Assembly: GCA_021851895.1 (NCBI GenBank)
Contig: JAJZQJ010000009.1
Location: forward strand, 1-59,560
DNA from: a bacterium
GTDB lineage: Bacteria > Patescibacteriota > Minisyncoccia > Phycocordibacterales > UBA6899
Length of the DNA: 59,560 nt
Reading direction: 5' to 3'
Below the pieces are notes generated by a model, which ran no database searches, was not told the origin of the DNA, and was given only the letters and a program-made list of their open reading frames with translations. The position numbers were made by a program, and so were the translations under genes. Positions 41,801 to 49,083 of the stretch are shown here, piece by piece (within the stretch, counting starts at the first letter, position 1; each line of letters opens with the position of its first letter).

Positions 41801-42116
41801 GGATGTGCATGAGAAGATAAAATTGCACAAGTATAAGCAGCAACTCTTGTTTTATAAATTGCTCCTCGAGAAGAGTACTCGACATGCGATTCCCGTACGT
41901 TCGCTCTCACTTGAATTCGTGGAGAGTGCGATCGATGGCGATGTGGTGCGACTGTCTTATACGCCGACGGAGGATGAACTCATCAGACTGACAAAGCTCA
42001 TTGGTATCGTGTATAAGAAGATCATGGCACTCGATCTGCCTGACGTAACACAATACGACAAGAGCGTGAAAGGCATCATCGCATTTGAGGAGGATCTATT
42101 AAGCGGAAAGATCTAA
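38889..42116 (+). CDS. UvrD/PcrA-type helicase fused to a RecB-family nuclease
   Basis: 1075 residues. The SF1A helicase core has the Q motif (LTPLQREVVDT), Walker A AGPGTGKTQ (about 31-39), motif II VDEFQDTN, motif III GDDDQAIFKFQGA, motif IV LDKNFRSH and motif VI YVALTRAKHTLSV. The C-terminal ~230 residues carry a PD-(D/E)XK nuclease (GKIDLLREEKGAFDVIDFKTGK), as in AddAB/RecB-like enzymes. It probably works in double-strand break processing or DNA repair. TATAAT at 38877-38882 places the transcription start exactly on the ATG at 38889. Confidence 0.93.
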   Translation: MSVSQQFDEEYKKLTPLQREVVDTIDGPLMVVAGPGTGKTQVLGLRVANILKQRDVAPNNILCLTFTDAGAVNMRERLSRFIGSDAYRVGIYTFHAFCNATIGRYPEYFYNAATFSAADDIARAEIMEALFRKLPHGHPLASYHPDEGFVYRRDVIDRIKHIKSAGFTPSEYAHEVESAIKEMPKASKVIASWPERLSIKALAPIESILAELLAQNTSYALFLAKTLSVAYEEARDLGKTGPLGDWRNKFTEKGDDDVRVLKDIGRIEKMRAVAQVYEEYEKALHERALYDYDDMIIDVRCALEENSTLRNMLEEQYQYILVDEFQDTNEAQMKLVSALSSNPVHEGKPNVMVVGDDDQAIFKFQGAELSNILNFERMYRDVATIVLDKNFRSHENILTAARKVVLQGSYRLENVKNISKELSQGNKGLKEGIVDYKQYGSDVEEFAAVAARIRTMIDAGEDPLEIAVIAHKHAQLQEFLPYLEREGVPYAYIRRASVFDEPHVHELITVCEYVASLSGEGGRKDDLLPRLLSSPTFGLSRIQLFKIAVRAKDEDMSWAEVIGTMDDPAIVSAFELLARLGGNAESMPLEHLLDEYMRESGFRLHYFGKDALKERPAQYVAFLASLKTFIEALRGWREGEPLFARDVAPFVALHKEQGIGLISTSPFVKGGRAVQVMSAHKSKGLEFGSVFIIGAHESVWARSGRANKAPVPASLLPRISPAGEDEDDFIRILYVALTRAKHTLSVTGHDKLVKYLGAVSDTPEEGEKIDLASDAGERAILAHEQVLSLVAPPYVEDEFAVLKEALVDYRLSVTHLNNFLDVTQNGPAYFLEQNLLHFPQPMSVAGTFGSAIDAALTELIRYPKYNAGESAPLERLVAVFTHELAKGRLPKDEAKKQIRRGEEVLAAYMQEKKGYYRIEDEAQVDFRNEGIVVEGAPLSGKIDLLREEKGAFDVIDFKTGKTSPAWEASGMDVHEKIKLHKYKQQLLFYKLLLEKSTRHAIPVRSLSLEFVESAIDGDVVRLSYTPTEDELIRLTKLIGIVYKKIMALDLPDVTQYDKSVKGIIAFEEDLLSGKI

Positions 42117-42143
42117 AACACTGGGCAGTAGCCCGGTGTTTTG
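42115..42143 (+). terminator. Terminator after the helicase gene
   Basis: AACACTGGGC/GCCCGGTGTT stem with TTTG. Confidence 0.8.
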
Positions 42144-42188
42144 TTTGTCCCCTTAGGAAGCCGGCGCTCGTGGTGTACAATAGTATCA

Positions 42189-43994
42189 ATGAACATTGAC
42201 TGCAGCGTAAAGGAGGATCGAGGTTTCACCTTGATAGAGACGGTTGTTTCCGTCGCGATTTTCGCTTTCGTTGCAATAGGACTCTATATGTCATATGCGC
42301 AGGTGATGAAGGTTGTCCATCGTGCGCAGTTGCGCGTGGCGACTACGGCACTCGCGACCGAGCAGTTCGAGATGATAAGAAATCTGCCATATAGTTCCGT
42401 TGGTTTGAAGAATGGAATTCCAAGCGGAGTACTCTCTCCACTGCAATCACTCGTGCGCAGCGGCATGACGTTCAATGTGGCAACGATGGTGCGCAATATC
42501 GACCTTCCCTTTGATGGGCTTGCTCCTAGTGATACGAATCCAGCAGACAATAAATTGGTCGAGCTTGATATCATGTGTACTTCGTGTAGCGATCAGATCC
42601 CGATGTCCTTCACGACACAAGTTGGGCCGAAAGATCTCGAGGCGTCATCGACGCTCGGCTCACTCTTCGTGCGTACCATAAATGCCACAGGAAGCGCACT
42701 GCCTGGCGCAACGGTGCACATTGTGCTCGCTTCATCTACTGCACCTGTTGACTATACGGACATCACTGGAGCAAACGGCATGTTGCAGCTCGTTGGTGTG
42801 CTTCCAGCGGTGAATGCATACCAAGTTTCAGCGACAGAACCTGGTTACTCCATTGATCAGACGTACTCTCCTTATGGTCCGACGACAACGCACCCCGTCC
42901 TTCCTTATGCAACGGTTGCTCCGGGGACAGTGACGCAGCTCACGCTCGCGATCGATAAACTTGCTGATCTCAATGTGACGAGTGTTACTCCCGCATGTAC
43001 GAGGATCCCTGGGGTGCCATTCACATTGACGGGTGCGAAGTTAATCGGCACCGAACCCGTCTATAAATACCAAGCGACGAGTACAACCGATGGTGGTGGC
43101 GGGCTTGAGTTGCCAAATATGGAATGGGATAACTACACTGTCGAGGCATCGAAAGCAGGGTATGATCTCGTTGGTATCAGTCCACTCTCGCCGTTTACAC
43201 TTGCGCCTGGTTCGACGCAAAATCTCCAGCTCGTACTTATCCCGCAGACGGGGAATCCTAATGACAATACGCTCCTCGTCACTGTTACAGACGGTGTGAC
43301 TGGGCTCCCGCTTTCGGGTGCGGATATCGTCGTTGAAAAGGGAGGTGAGGTTACGCAATATCTTACAACTGGACGTGGTTTCTTGAACCAGACTGATTGG
43401 TCAGGGGGTTCTGGGCAAGATATGTTCGTCGATCCAACCGCTTATTACAGTGATGATGGCAATGTCGATGTGAGTGGTACTGCGGGCTCGGTGAAGCTCA
43501 AGAAATTCGGTGGTGGTTACGCTTCATCAGGAACACTCGAGTCATCGGTCTTCAGTGTTGATACAGCAAGTAATTTCTATCAATTGCGCTTCTCACAGAC
43601 GACGCAGCCAGCAGGCACTGAAGCAAAATTCCAGCTCGCTACAGCGAATGCGACCTCGGGCCCATGGATATTCATTGGGCCGAATGGTACGACGACATCG
43701 TATTACACCGCGACGACGACTGATATAAGTCCGGTATCCTCTGGATATAAATATTTCAAATATAAACTCTATCTCTCGTCGACCGATTCGAATAAGACTC
43801 CTGTTGTTGATGATGTTTCATTTACGTTCTCTTCTGCATGTGTCTCATCCGGTCAGGCGTATGCTCAGGGGTTGCATAATGGTACATGGACCGTTACGGT
43901 CTCAAAATCCGGCTATGCGACAGAAGTTCAGAATGTCGTCATGAGTACGACCAAACCGTGGGGAACGGTATCGTTCCAATTGAATCCAGCCTGA
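42189..43994 (+). CDS. Very large type IV pilin-like protein
   Basis: 601 residues. N-terminal prepilin motif GFTLIETVVSVAIFAFVAIGLYM with Glu at +5 after the G-F cleavage site. The pilin head is followed by at least two carboxypeptidase-regulatory/Cna-B-like beta domains (GSLFVRTINATGSALPGATVHIVL; LLVTVTDGVTGLPLSGADIVVE) and a beta-rich C-terminus ending with a third (TVTVSKSGYATEVQNVVM). It is much longer than ordinary pilins (about 150 residues) and may form a pilus tip adhesin. TACAAT lies 7 nt before the ATG. Confidence 0.85.
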   Translation: MNIDCSVKEDRGFTLIETVVSVAIFAFVAIGLYMSYAQVMKVVHRAQLRVATTALATEQFEMIRNLPYSSVGLKNGIPSGVLSPLQSLVRSGMTFNVATMVRNIDLPFDGLAPSDTNPADNKLVELDIMCTSCSDQIPMSFTTQVGPKDLEASSTLGSLFVRTINATGSALPGATVHIVLASSTAPVDYTDITGANGMLQLVGVLPAVNAYQVSATEPGYSIDQTYSPYGPTTTHPVLPYATVAPGTVTQLTLAIDKLADLNVTSVTPACTRIPGVPFTLTGAKLIGTEPVYKYQATSTTDGGGGLELPNMEWDNYTVEASKAGYDLVGISPLSPFTLAPGSTQNLQLVLIPQTGNPNDNTLLVTVTDGVTGLPLSGADIVVEKGGEVTQYLTTGRGFLNQTDWSGGSGQDMFVDPTAYYSDDGNVDVSGTAGSVKLKKFGGGYASSGTLESSVFSVDTASNFYQLRFSQTTQPAGTEAKFQLATANATSGPWIFIGPNGTTTSYYTATTTDISPVSSGYKYFKYKLYLSSTDSNKTPVVDDVSFTFSSACVSSGQAYAQGLHNGTWTVTVSKSGYATEVQNVVMSTTKPWGTVSFQLNPA

Positions 43995-44027
43995 TAAACA
44001 CGATCGTCTTTGCGATCGTGTTTATTT
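43994..44027 (+). terminator. Terminator between pilin genes
   Basis: AAACACGATCG/CGATCGTGTTT stem with T-run. Confidence 0.8.
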
Positions 44028-44057
44028 TCGTCTTTGTGTCGTGTACAATGATGAGGT

Positions 44058-44693
44058 ATGTTCGCTCCGCAAAAGAAGAATTCGCTTTCCGATACTCGTG
44101 GTGTGACGATCATCGAGCTTATCGTAGTGCTCTTCATCCTCTCGCTTATCGCTGGGGCGGTCTATGCGTTTCAGAAAAACGTGTTTAGTACATCACGACT
44201 CTTGCAGACAAGTTTACGGAGTGAATCCGACGTGCGGAACGTCTTTAAGAATTTCACTGCAGAGGTGCGTCGCGCGTCACCAGGCTGGAATGGTGCATAT
44301 ACGATCGAAACTGCTGGTACTTCTACCTTTGTGTTCTATACGACCATGGACGGTGATACGTATACCGAGAGGATGCGTTATCAGCTTTTCGGAACGACGC
44401 TTTTGCGTGGAGTCACGAAATTCAACAGCACTACAGGCGCATATGATCTCCCTGAATCAACGAGCACGGTGATGTCAGGAATCAATGCGGATCCTTTCGG
44501 TAAGATATTCACTTACTACGACAAATCGTATGATGGTACCGCTACCTACCCAGCACTTACTGATCCCGTTGATATCGCGCGCGTACGACTCGTGCGCTTC
44601 GATCTTCCCGTGGCTCCGCTCGGAACATCGGCTTCCTCGACGAAGGTGAATTCTGTCGAAGTGAATTTACGGAATCTGAAAGATAATTATTGA
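44058..44693 (+). CDS. Minor pseudopilin (PilW/PulJ-like)
   Basis: 211 residues. Class III-type prepilin signal RGVTIIELIVVLFILSLIAGAVYAF with Glu5 preserved. The mature region has the helical stretch LRSESDVRNVFKNFTAEVRRA, typical of PulJ/PilW-like minor pilins. Its TGA overlaps a possible TTG start and lies 2 nt before the ATG of the next gene, so the two are translationally coupled. TACAAT lies 8 nt before the ATG. Confidence 0.85.
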   Translation: MFAPQKKNSLSDTRGVTIIELIVVLFILSLIAGAVYAFQKNVFSTSRLLQTSLRSESDVRNVFKNFTAEVRRASPGWNGAYTIETAGTSTFVFYTTMDGDTYTERMRYQLFGTTLLRGVTKFNSTTGAYDLPESTSTVMSGINADPFGKIFTYYDKSYDGTATYPALTDPVDIARVRLVRFDLPVAPLGTSASSTKVNSVEVNLRNLKDNY

Positions 44694-44695
44694 GT

Positions 44696-46141
44696 ATGCA
44701 ATCTATTCAATTACAAAAAGGTGCGCTACTCATACAGGTCGTCGTTTTCCTTGCGATCGGTCTTATGATGCTTTCGGGTATCATGGGTTGGGGTGTGAGT
44801 GCTGTGCGGCTCGCGCATCATACAGAGAATCGCGAGCAGGCCCTGCAGGTCGCTGAAGCGGGTATTGATTATTATCGTTGGCATCTCGCTCATGACGCTA
44901 CTGATTTTTACGATGGAAACGGGGCAACGAGTACAGGTCCATATGTGCATGACTTCTTCGATAAAGACGGGAAGCAGATCGGGCAATATGCATTGACGAT
45001 CACTCCACCTCCTCCGGGATCTTCGCTGGTCACTATCGCGTCCACGGGTACGGTACTCGTGGATCCTACTGCGGTTCGCGCAGTCGTTGAACGTGTTGCG
45101 AAACCTTCATATGCGAAATATGCATTCGTCTCGAATGCTGCAGGAACGTATTATGGCTCGGGCGATGATGTTTATGGAGAGATCTATTCGAATGGCGTGC
45201 TGCGTTTCGATTCTCCTGCGAAGGCACACGGTCTCGTCTCGAGTATGCTCTCTTCAACGACCGATCCCTATTATGGAAAGATCTGGGGAGTGTCATGTAC
45301 GGGAGATCCGACACCACCGACGATGTATACGAGTGCGTCTTGTCCGAACATCTTGCTCGCGGGTCGTAATATCAACGCACCGCAGATAAGTTTCAGTAAT
45401 CTCGCGCTCGATCTGTCGTCACTGCGCACCAAAGCGATCGCAAATAATAATTACTATGCCGATTCCGGTGCAAAGGGATACCTCATCCGATTGAAGACCG
45501 ATGATACATACGACCTCTATCGCGTGAATACGGTGAAGTCGACACCAGGAGGATGTTCGAATGCCTATAGTGAGACAGGGTGGGGAATTTGGAGTGTGAA
45601 TACAACGAGTTACATCGGAAACTATCCATTCCCCTCAGATGGCATCATCTTCGTTGCGGACGATCTTTGGGTCGAAGGACAGATCAATGGTGCTCATGTC
45701 ACTATCGCGGCAGGAAGGAATGCCGGTGGTGGCTCGCTGAAGCCGAATGCGAACATCATCGTGAATAACAATCTGCTCTATACGAATAAAGATGGGAGCG
45801 ATGGTATTGGGCTGATCGCAGAAAATAGTTTCGTCGTCGGTCTCTACTCTGCGGACAATCTCGAGGTCGATGCAGCGATCATCGCCGAGAATGGGTCGAC
45901 AAGGCGTAATTACTACAGCTCGAACTGCAGCGCAACCTATTACAAGCGTAGTGCACTCAAGATATTCGGCATGATGGTCTCGAATGGCCAGGGGTATTTC
46001 GTTTGGACTTCGAGCGGATTCGTCACTTCGGGATATGCGACGCAGCCAGTACAGTATGACGGAAACTTGCTTTACGCACCGCCACCGTCATTTCCACTCA
46101 CTACAGATCAATATCAAATCGTCAGTTGGAATGAGATATAA
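44696..46141 (+). CDS. Minor pilus protein (PilX/PulK-like)
   Basis: 481 residues. N-terminal hydrophobic helix KGALLIQVVVFLAIGLMMLSGIMGW followed by HHTENREQALQVAEAGIDYYRWHLAH, the EAGI motif of PilX_N-type proteins. The large C-terminal part is beta-rich and contains a few cysteines (CTGDPTPPTMYTSASC, CSNAYS, NCSATY) that may form disulphides. No canonical Gly-Phe cleavage site with Glu5 is seen. Start: ATG at 44696, or TTG at 44690 overlapping the upstream stop. Confidence 0.75.
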   Translation: MQSIQLQKGALLIQVVVFLAIGLMMLSGIMGWGVSAVRLAHHTENREQALQVAEAGIDYYRWHLAHDATDFYDGNGATSTGPYVHDFFDKDGKQIGQYALTITPPPPGSSLVTIASTGTVLVDPTAVRAVVERVAKPSYAKYAFVSNAAGTYYGSGDDVYGEIYSNGVLRFDSPAKAHGLVSSMLSSTTDPYYGKIWGVSCTGDPTPPTMYTSASCPNILLAGRNINAPQISFSNLALDLSSLRTKAIANNNYYADSGAKGYLIRLKTDDTYDLYRVNTVKSTPGGCSNAYSETGWGIWSVNTTSYIGNYPFPSDGIIFVADDLWVEGQINGAHVTIAAGRNAGGGSLKPNANIIVNNNLLYTNKDGSDGIGLIAENSFVVGLYSADNLEVDAAIIAENGSTRRNYYSSNCSATYYKRSALKIFGMMVSNGQGYFVWTSSGFVTSGYATQPVQYDGNLLYAPPPSFPLTTDQYQIVSWNEI

Positions 46142-46169
46142 AAACCAGCCCTGAGGCTGGTTTTTGACA
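46140..46169 (+). terminator. Terminator of the pilin operon
   Basis: AAAACCAGCC/GGCTGGTTTT stem; its T-run runs straight into the next gene's -35 box. Confidence 0.8.
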
Positions 46170-46191
46170 AATTATGATCGCGTGTTATGGT
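46164..46191 (+). promoter_or_regulatory. Promoter of the 46234 gene
   Basis: TTGACA (46164-46169), 16 bp, TATGGT (46186-46191). Confidence 0.7.
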
Positions 46192-46233
46192 CTTGGTTAG
46201 AACATTTTCGAAAGCCCCTATTGGAGCGTAGTC

Positions 46234-46995
46234 ATGTCACATGATCCCAAGTTTGTGGATGCGATTAAGCGAGTGTACAGTCAGATCGAACGGAAAGACT
46301 ATCCCGCCGCATTGCGAACTTTTGCACAAACAAATTATTTGCCTGAGCGGGCAGTCATGGAATTTGTGAGAAATGCTCCACCTTCGCTTGTAGTGCAGTT
46401 CGAGCATGCATTTTCTATGTACTGCCTGGATGGTCTTGCGAAAGAAAATATTTTTGATCGCTCGATTAATATTACCGTCTTGCTCACCGTTGCTCGAGTA
46501 AGGGGGTTACTGAATTACCTCAAGATGCGCGATCGGTTTTGCTCTCTAGTTGCAGATTTTCCGAGACCATTGCCGCTTATCATTACGGCTAAAATGAGCG
46601 CCTTTGATGATTCGATCATGATGAACTCTAGGCATTCAGTGCTCACTGCTCGCGGCTTCGTCCGTGTACAGTTTAATGCGAAATTTTCTCAATATTCACA
46701 CCCCGAACTTTCCTCTCTACTTACGGTGTGCACTTCGCGCGATCAAGCGAAAAAGCTTGAGAGGGAACGAAAGGAAGCTGAAGTTGTGAAGAGCAAATTT
46801 GTGAGGCCAAAGACGCATGAAGGATGGCTTGAGCTTGGTTTCAAAGTAAAAACGCTAGGGCATAATTACGTTGTATACACAGGCTGTAATGAAAGTGGTA
46901 GGGAGGTTTACTATACGGCCTGGTATTCAATAGAGAAGATGGATGCGCTCCATCTTGAAAGTGTATGTACTGGACTTGCACAGGTTGACTTATAG
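46234..46995 (+). CDS. Unknown soluble protein
   Basis: 253 residues, not recognised. The first 130 residues are helical (DYPAALRTFAQTNYLPERAVMEFV). A charged coiled segment at about 168-187 (DQAKKLERERKEAEVVKSKF) leads to a small beta-rich end (GWLELGFKVKTLGHNYVVYTG). It belongs to the group with a -35/-10 promoter and a Shine-Dalgarno site (TTGGAG before the ATG). A GGCCC-type terminator follows. Confidence 0.6.
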   Translation: MSHDPKFVDAIKRVYSQIERKDYPAALRTFAQTNYLPERAVMEFVRNAPPSLVVQFEHAFSMYCLDGLAKENIFDRSINITVLLTVARVRGLLNYLKMRDRFCSLVADFPRPLPLIITAKMSAFDDSIMMNSRHSVLTARGFVRVQFNAKFSQYSHPELSSLLTVCTSRDQAKKLERERKEAEVVKSKFVRPKTHEGWLELGFKVKTLGHNYVVYTGCNESGREVYYTAWYSIEKMDALHLESVCTGLAQVDL

Positions 46996-47012
46996 GTAGA
47001 AGGTAAATAACA

Positions 47013-47034
47013 AGTGGCCCAGAAGGGCCATTTT
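47013..47034 (+). terminator. Terminator after the 46234 gene
   Basis: TGGCCC/GGGCCA followed by TTTT. Confidence 0.75.
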
Positions 47035-47049
47035 AAATAATATGTTATA

Positions 47050-47078
47050 TTGACAAAAGTAGTAATATATGATATATT
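47050..47078 (+). promoter_or_regulatory. Promoter of the GC-rich gene
   Basis: TTGACA (47050-47055), 17 bp, TATATT (47073-47078). Confidence 0.75.
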
Positions 47079-47119
47079 ATTACCGTTCTTTCCCAACCAC
47101 CTTTGCGAAAGGAGGCCCC

Positions 47120-47629
47120 ATGGCCACCGAGATCCCCGTCACCATCACTTCCCCCCGCATCAAGGAGGAGAAGCCGGCTCCGACCTTCATCCCGCTCCCC
47201 TCGGGGAACGTGCGCGTCGCGATGACCCTCTCCAGCCTGCCGACGTGGGCCGCCGCCCTCGACTACACGCCGAGCTCCTCGGAGCCGGTCACCCATGCCT
47301 CCGGCAAGGTCGAGCGGTCCGGCCTGAAGGACCTTTGCCTCGGCGCCGCGATCTTCGAGACCCACGCGCTCGTCTCCGTGCGCAAGAAGAATGTCCCTTA
47401 CGGCGGCAAGCAGCGGGAGAAGTTCGTCTTCTTCCTCGTCCCGCGTACCCGCCTCGTCGGTGATCAGACGGAGCTCATGCTCCACATCGAGGCCTCGCTG
47501 CGCAACGATCTCGCGTACCTCGCCTTCAACGACGGCAAGGTGTTCGACAACGGTGATCACCACTGCGTGGACCTCCGTGGCCCTGCCGGCCGGCGCAACG
47601 CGAACAACTCGTTCGTCATCGGCAAGTAG
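47120..47629 (+). CDS. GC-rich unknown protein, probably acquired
   Basis: 169 residues, no recognised family. It looks beta-rich (NVRVAMTLSSLPTWAAAL; FVFFLVPRTRLVGDQTEL) without signal or membrane segment. Codons end almost always in G or C, in contrast to both neighbours, and the GC-rich stretch begins and ends with the gene. AAGGAGG lies a few bases before the ATG at 47120; the extended frame to 47069 overlaps the -10 box and is not real. The AT-rich host-like promoter in front suggests the coding part alone came from a GC-rich source, or that it is under unusual codon selection. Confidence 0.65.
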   Translation: MATEIPVTITSPRIKEEKPAPTFIPLPSGNVRVAMTLSSLPTWAAALDYTPSSSEPVTHASGKVERSGLKDLCLGAAIFETHALVSVRKKNVPYGGKQREKFVFFLVPRTRLVGDQTELMLHIEASLRNDLAYLAFNDGKVFDNGDHHCVDLRGPAGRRNANNSFVIGK

Positions 47630-47645
47630 CACCTTAGAGCATTTC

Positions 47646-47672
47646 GGGCCCCCGACATCGGGGGCCTTTTTC
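47646..47672 (+). terminator. GC-rich terminator of the acquired gene
   Basis: GGCCCCCGA/CGGGGGCC stem followed by TTTTT. Confidence 0.85.
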
Positions 47673-47743
47673 GTACCCTTGCCGAGATGATAATTTCGTT
47701 CTCTAGTATTTACAAAATTTTAATTTATGGTATAATGTTACAT

Positions 47744-48130
47744 ATGACAAATAATTCAATGGAAGAGGGGAAGCTCCCCGAGGGCGTAACGCCAAGCACA
47801 GAAGGTGCTATTGAATTGAACGCTGAGGATTATCCGAATGATCTCCATGAAGTGAATAAGCAGGTGAATGAGGAGATCGCTGCGCGTGAGCAGGCGGCGG
47901 CCGAAGCGCACGAAGCGCTTGTAAACAGTCTCCCAGGATCACTCCCTGAGGGCATTGAGCAGCGTATCAAGGATCTCGAGGTCGCGATACAGAAAGAGAT
48001 CGAAGCACGAGGTGTCGATACGACTGGTTTCAATAATGCGACAGGAAAGATGGAGAACCTCTCACCTGAAGATCATGCGAAGGTGAATGAGGCAGCGAAA
48101 GCTGCCGATGATATGCAGAAATCCGCATAA
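47744..48130 (+). CDS. Unknown acidic small protein
   Basis: 128 residues, highly charged and helical (DLHEVNKQVNEEIAAREQAAAEAHEALV), probably coiled coil, with no Cys and no membrane segment. Family not recognised. TATAAT at 47731-47736 lies 7 nt before the ATG (leaderless), which also fixes the start over two upstream ATGs. Confidence 0.6.
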   Translation: MTNNSMEEGKLPEGVTPSTEGAIELNAEDYPNDLHEVNKQVNEEIAAREQAAAEAHEALVNSLPGSLPEGIEQRIKDLEVAIQKEIEARGVDTTGFNNATGKMENLSPEDHAKVNEAAKAADDMQKSA

Positions 48131-48168
48131 ACGAAAACACACGAGCGATGCTCGTGTGTTTTCGTTTT
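48129..48168 (+). terminator. Long terminator after the 47744 gene
   Basis: A roughly 17-bp stem AAAACACACGAGC/GCTCGTGTGTTTT with A and T flanks. Confidence 0.85.
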
Positions 48169-48193
48169 GCGCGTACGCTATAATGATGGAGAT

Positions 48194-49057
48194 ATGCGTT
48201 CTCTGCTCCTCAATCATCGACGAAGGCTGTTCGTGATTTCTGTGTTCATACTCCTCCTTATCATCACCGGCCTCTTCTTGAGAAGCACGCAACACGAGCT
48301 CCTCATCACTTTCCTTGATGTTGGACAGGGTGATGCAGTGCTCCTCACTGCTCCAAATGGGAATCGTTTGCTCTATGATGCTGGTCCGCCCACAGGAGCA
48401 GTCGTGAGCGCGCTCGGAAAGGAACTCGGATATTTCGATCATGACATCGCGATCATGGTGGCCTCGCATCCAGATGCTGATCACATTGGAGGCTTTGCAG
48501 ATCTTTTCGCTCGCTATACACCAAAGCTCTATCTTGATGCGCACACGTATTCCTCGAGCGAAGATTTCGAGGTGCTCGAGAAAGACCTCAAGCAACGTGG
48601 TGTCGAACGACGAACGTTACCGGTTGGCTCAAAGATCGATCTCGGCTCGGGTGTATTCATTGATGTGCTCGCGCCCGAACGCTCGAATGTCGATGCATCG
48701 ATAAACGGGAGATCACTCGTCCTTCATGTACATTATGGTGCGATGTCATTGCTACTTACGGGAGATCTCGAGCAGGATGGTGAGTCATCACTCATTGAGC
48801 GTTTGGGGAATCGATTACACGCGACCATACTGAAAGCGGGGCACCACGGGTCGAAGACATCGACGAGTGAGCGATTCTTGGATGCGGTTGATCCGCAACT
48901 CGTCATCATCTCTGCGGGTGCACATAATATTTATGGTCATCCACATCAAAGTACGCTTGCGCGTTTGCAGTCGCGCAATATCGAAATCTTGCAGACTGCG
49001 ATGATGGGGAACATCCATTTTTCCTGTTCGCCGATACGTTGCGCGCTTCTCAAATAA
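48194..49057 (+). CDS. ComEC-like metallo-beta-lactamase-fold protein, membrane anchored
   Basis: 287 residues. One N-terminal transmembrane helix (FVISVFILLLIITGLFL) followed by the ComEC C-terminal domain: FLDVGQGDAVLLTAPNGNRLLYDAG, SHPDADHIGGF (metal-binding H-x-D-x-D-H), LLTGDLEQDGE and KAGHHGSKTSTSE with a late HPHQST. It is the missing half of the ComEC encoded at 36551 and probably the nuclease or processing part of DNA uptake. TATAAT lies 9 nt before the ATG at 48194. Confidence 0.9.
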   Translation: MRSLLLNHRRRLFVISVFILLLIITGLFLRSTQHELLITFLDVGQGDAVLLTAPNGNRLLYDAGPPTGAVVSALGKELGYFDHDIAIMVASHPDADHIGGFADLFARYTPKLYLDAHTYSSSEDFEVLEKDLKQRGVERRTLPVGSKIDLGSGVFIDVLAPERSNVDASINGRSLVLHVHYGAMSLLLTGDLEQDGESSLIERLGNRLHATILKAGHHGSKTSTSERFLDAVDPQLVIISAGAHNIYGHPHQSTLARLQSRNIEILQTAMMGNIHFSCSPIRCALLK

Positions 49058-49082
49058 AAAAGGGCCATTGGCCCTTTTGCGT
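49056..49082. terminator. Terminator between convergent genes
   Basis: AAAAGGGCCA/TGGCCCTTTT. Confidence 0.8.
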
Positions 49083-49083
49083 T

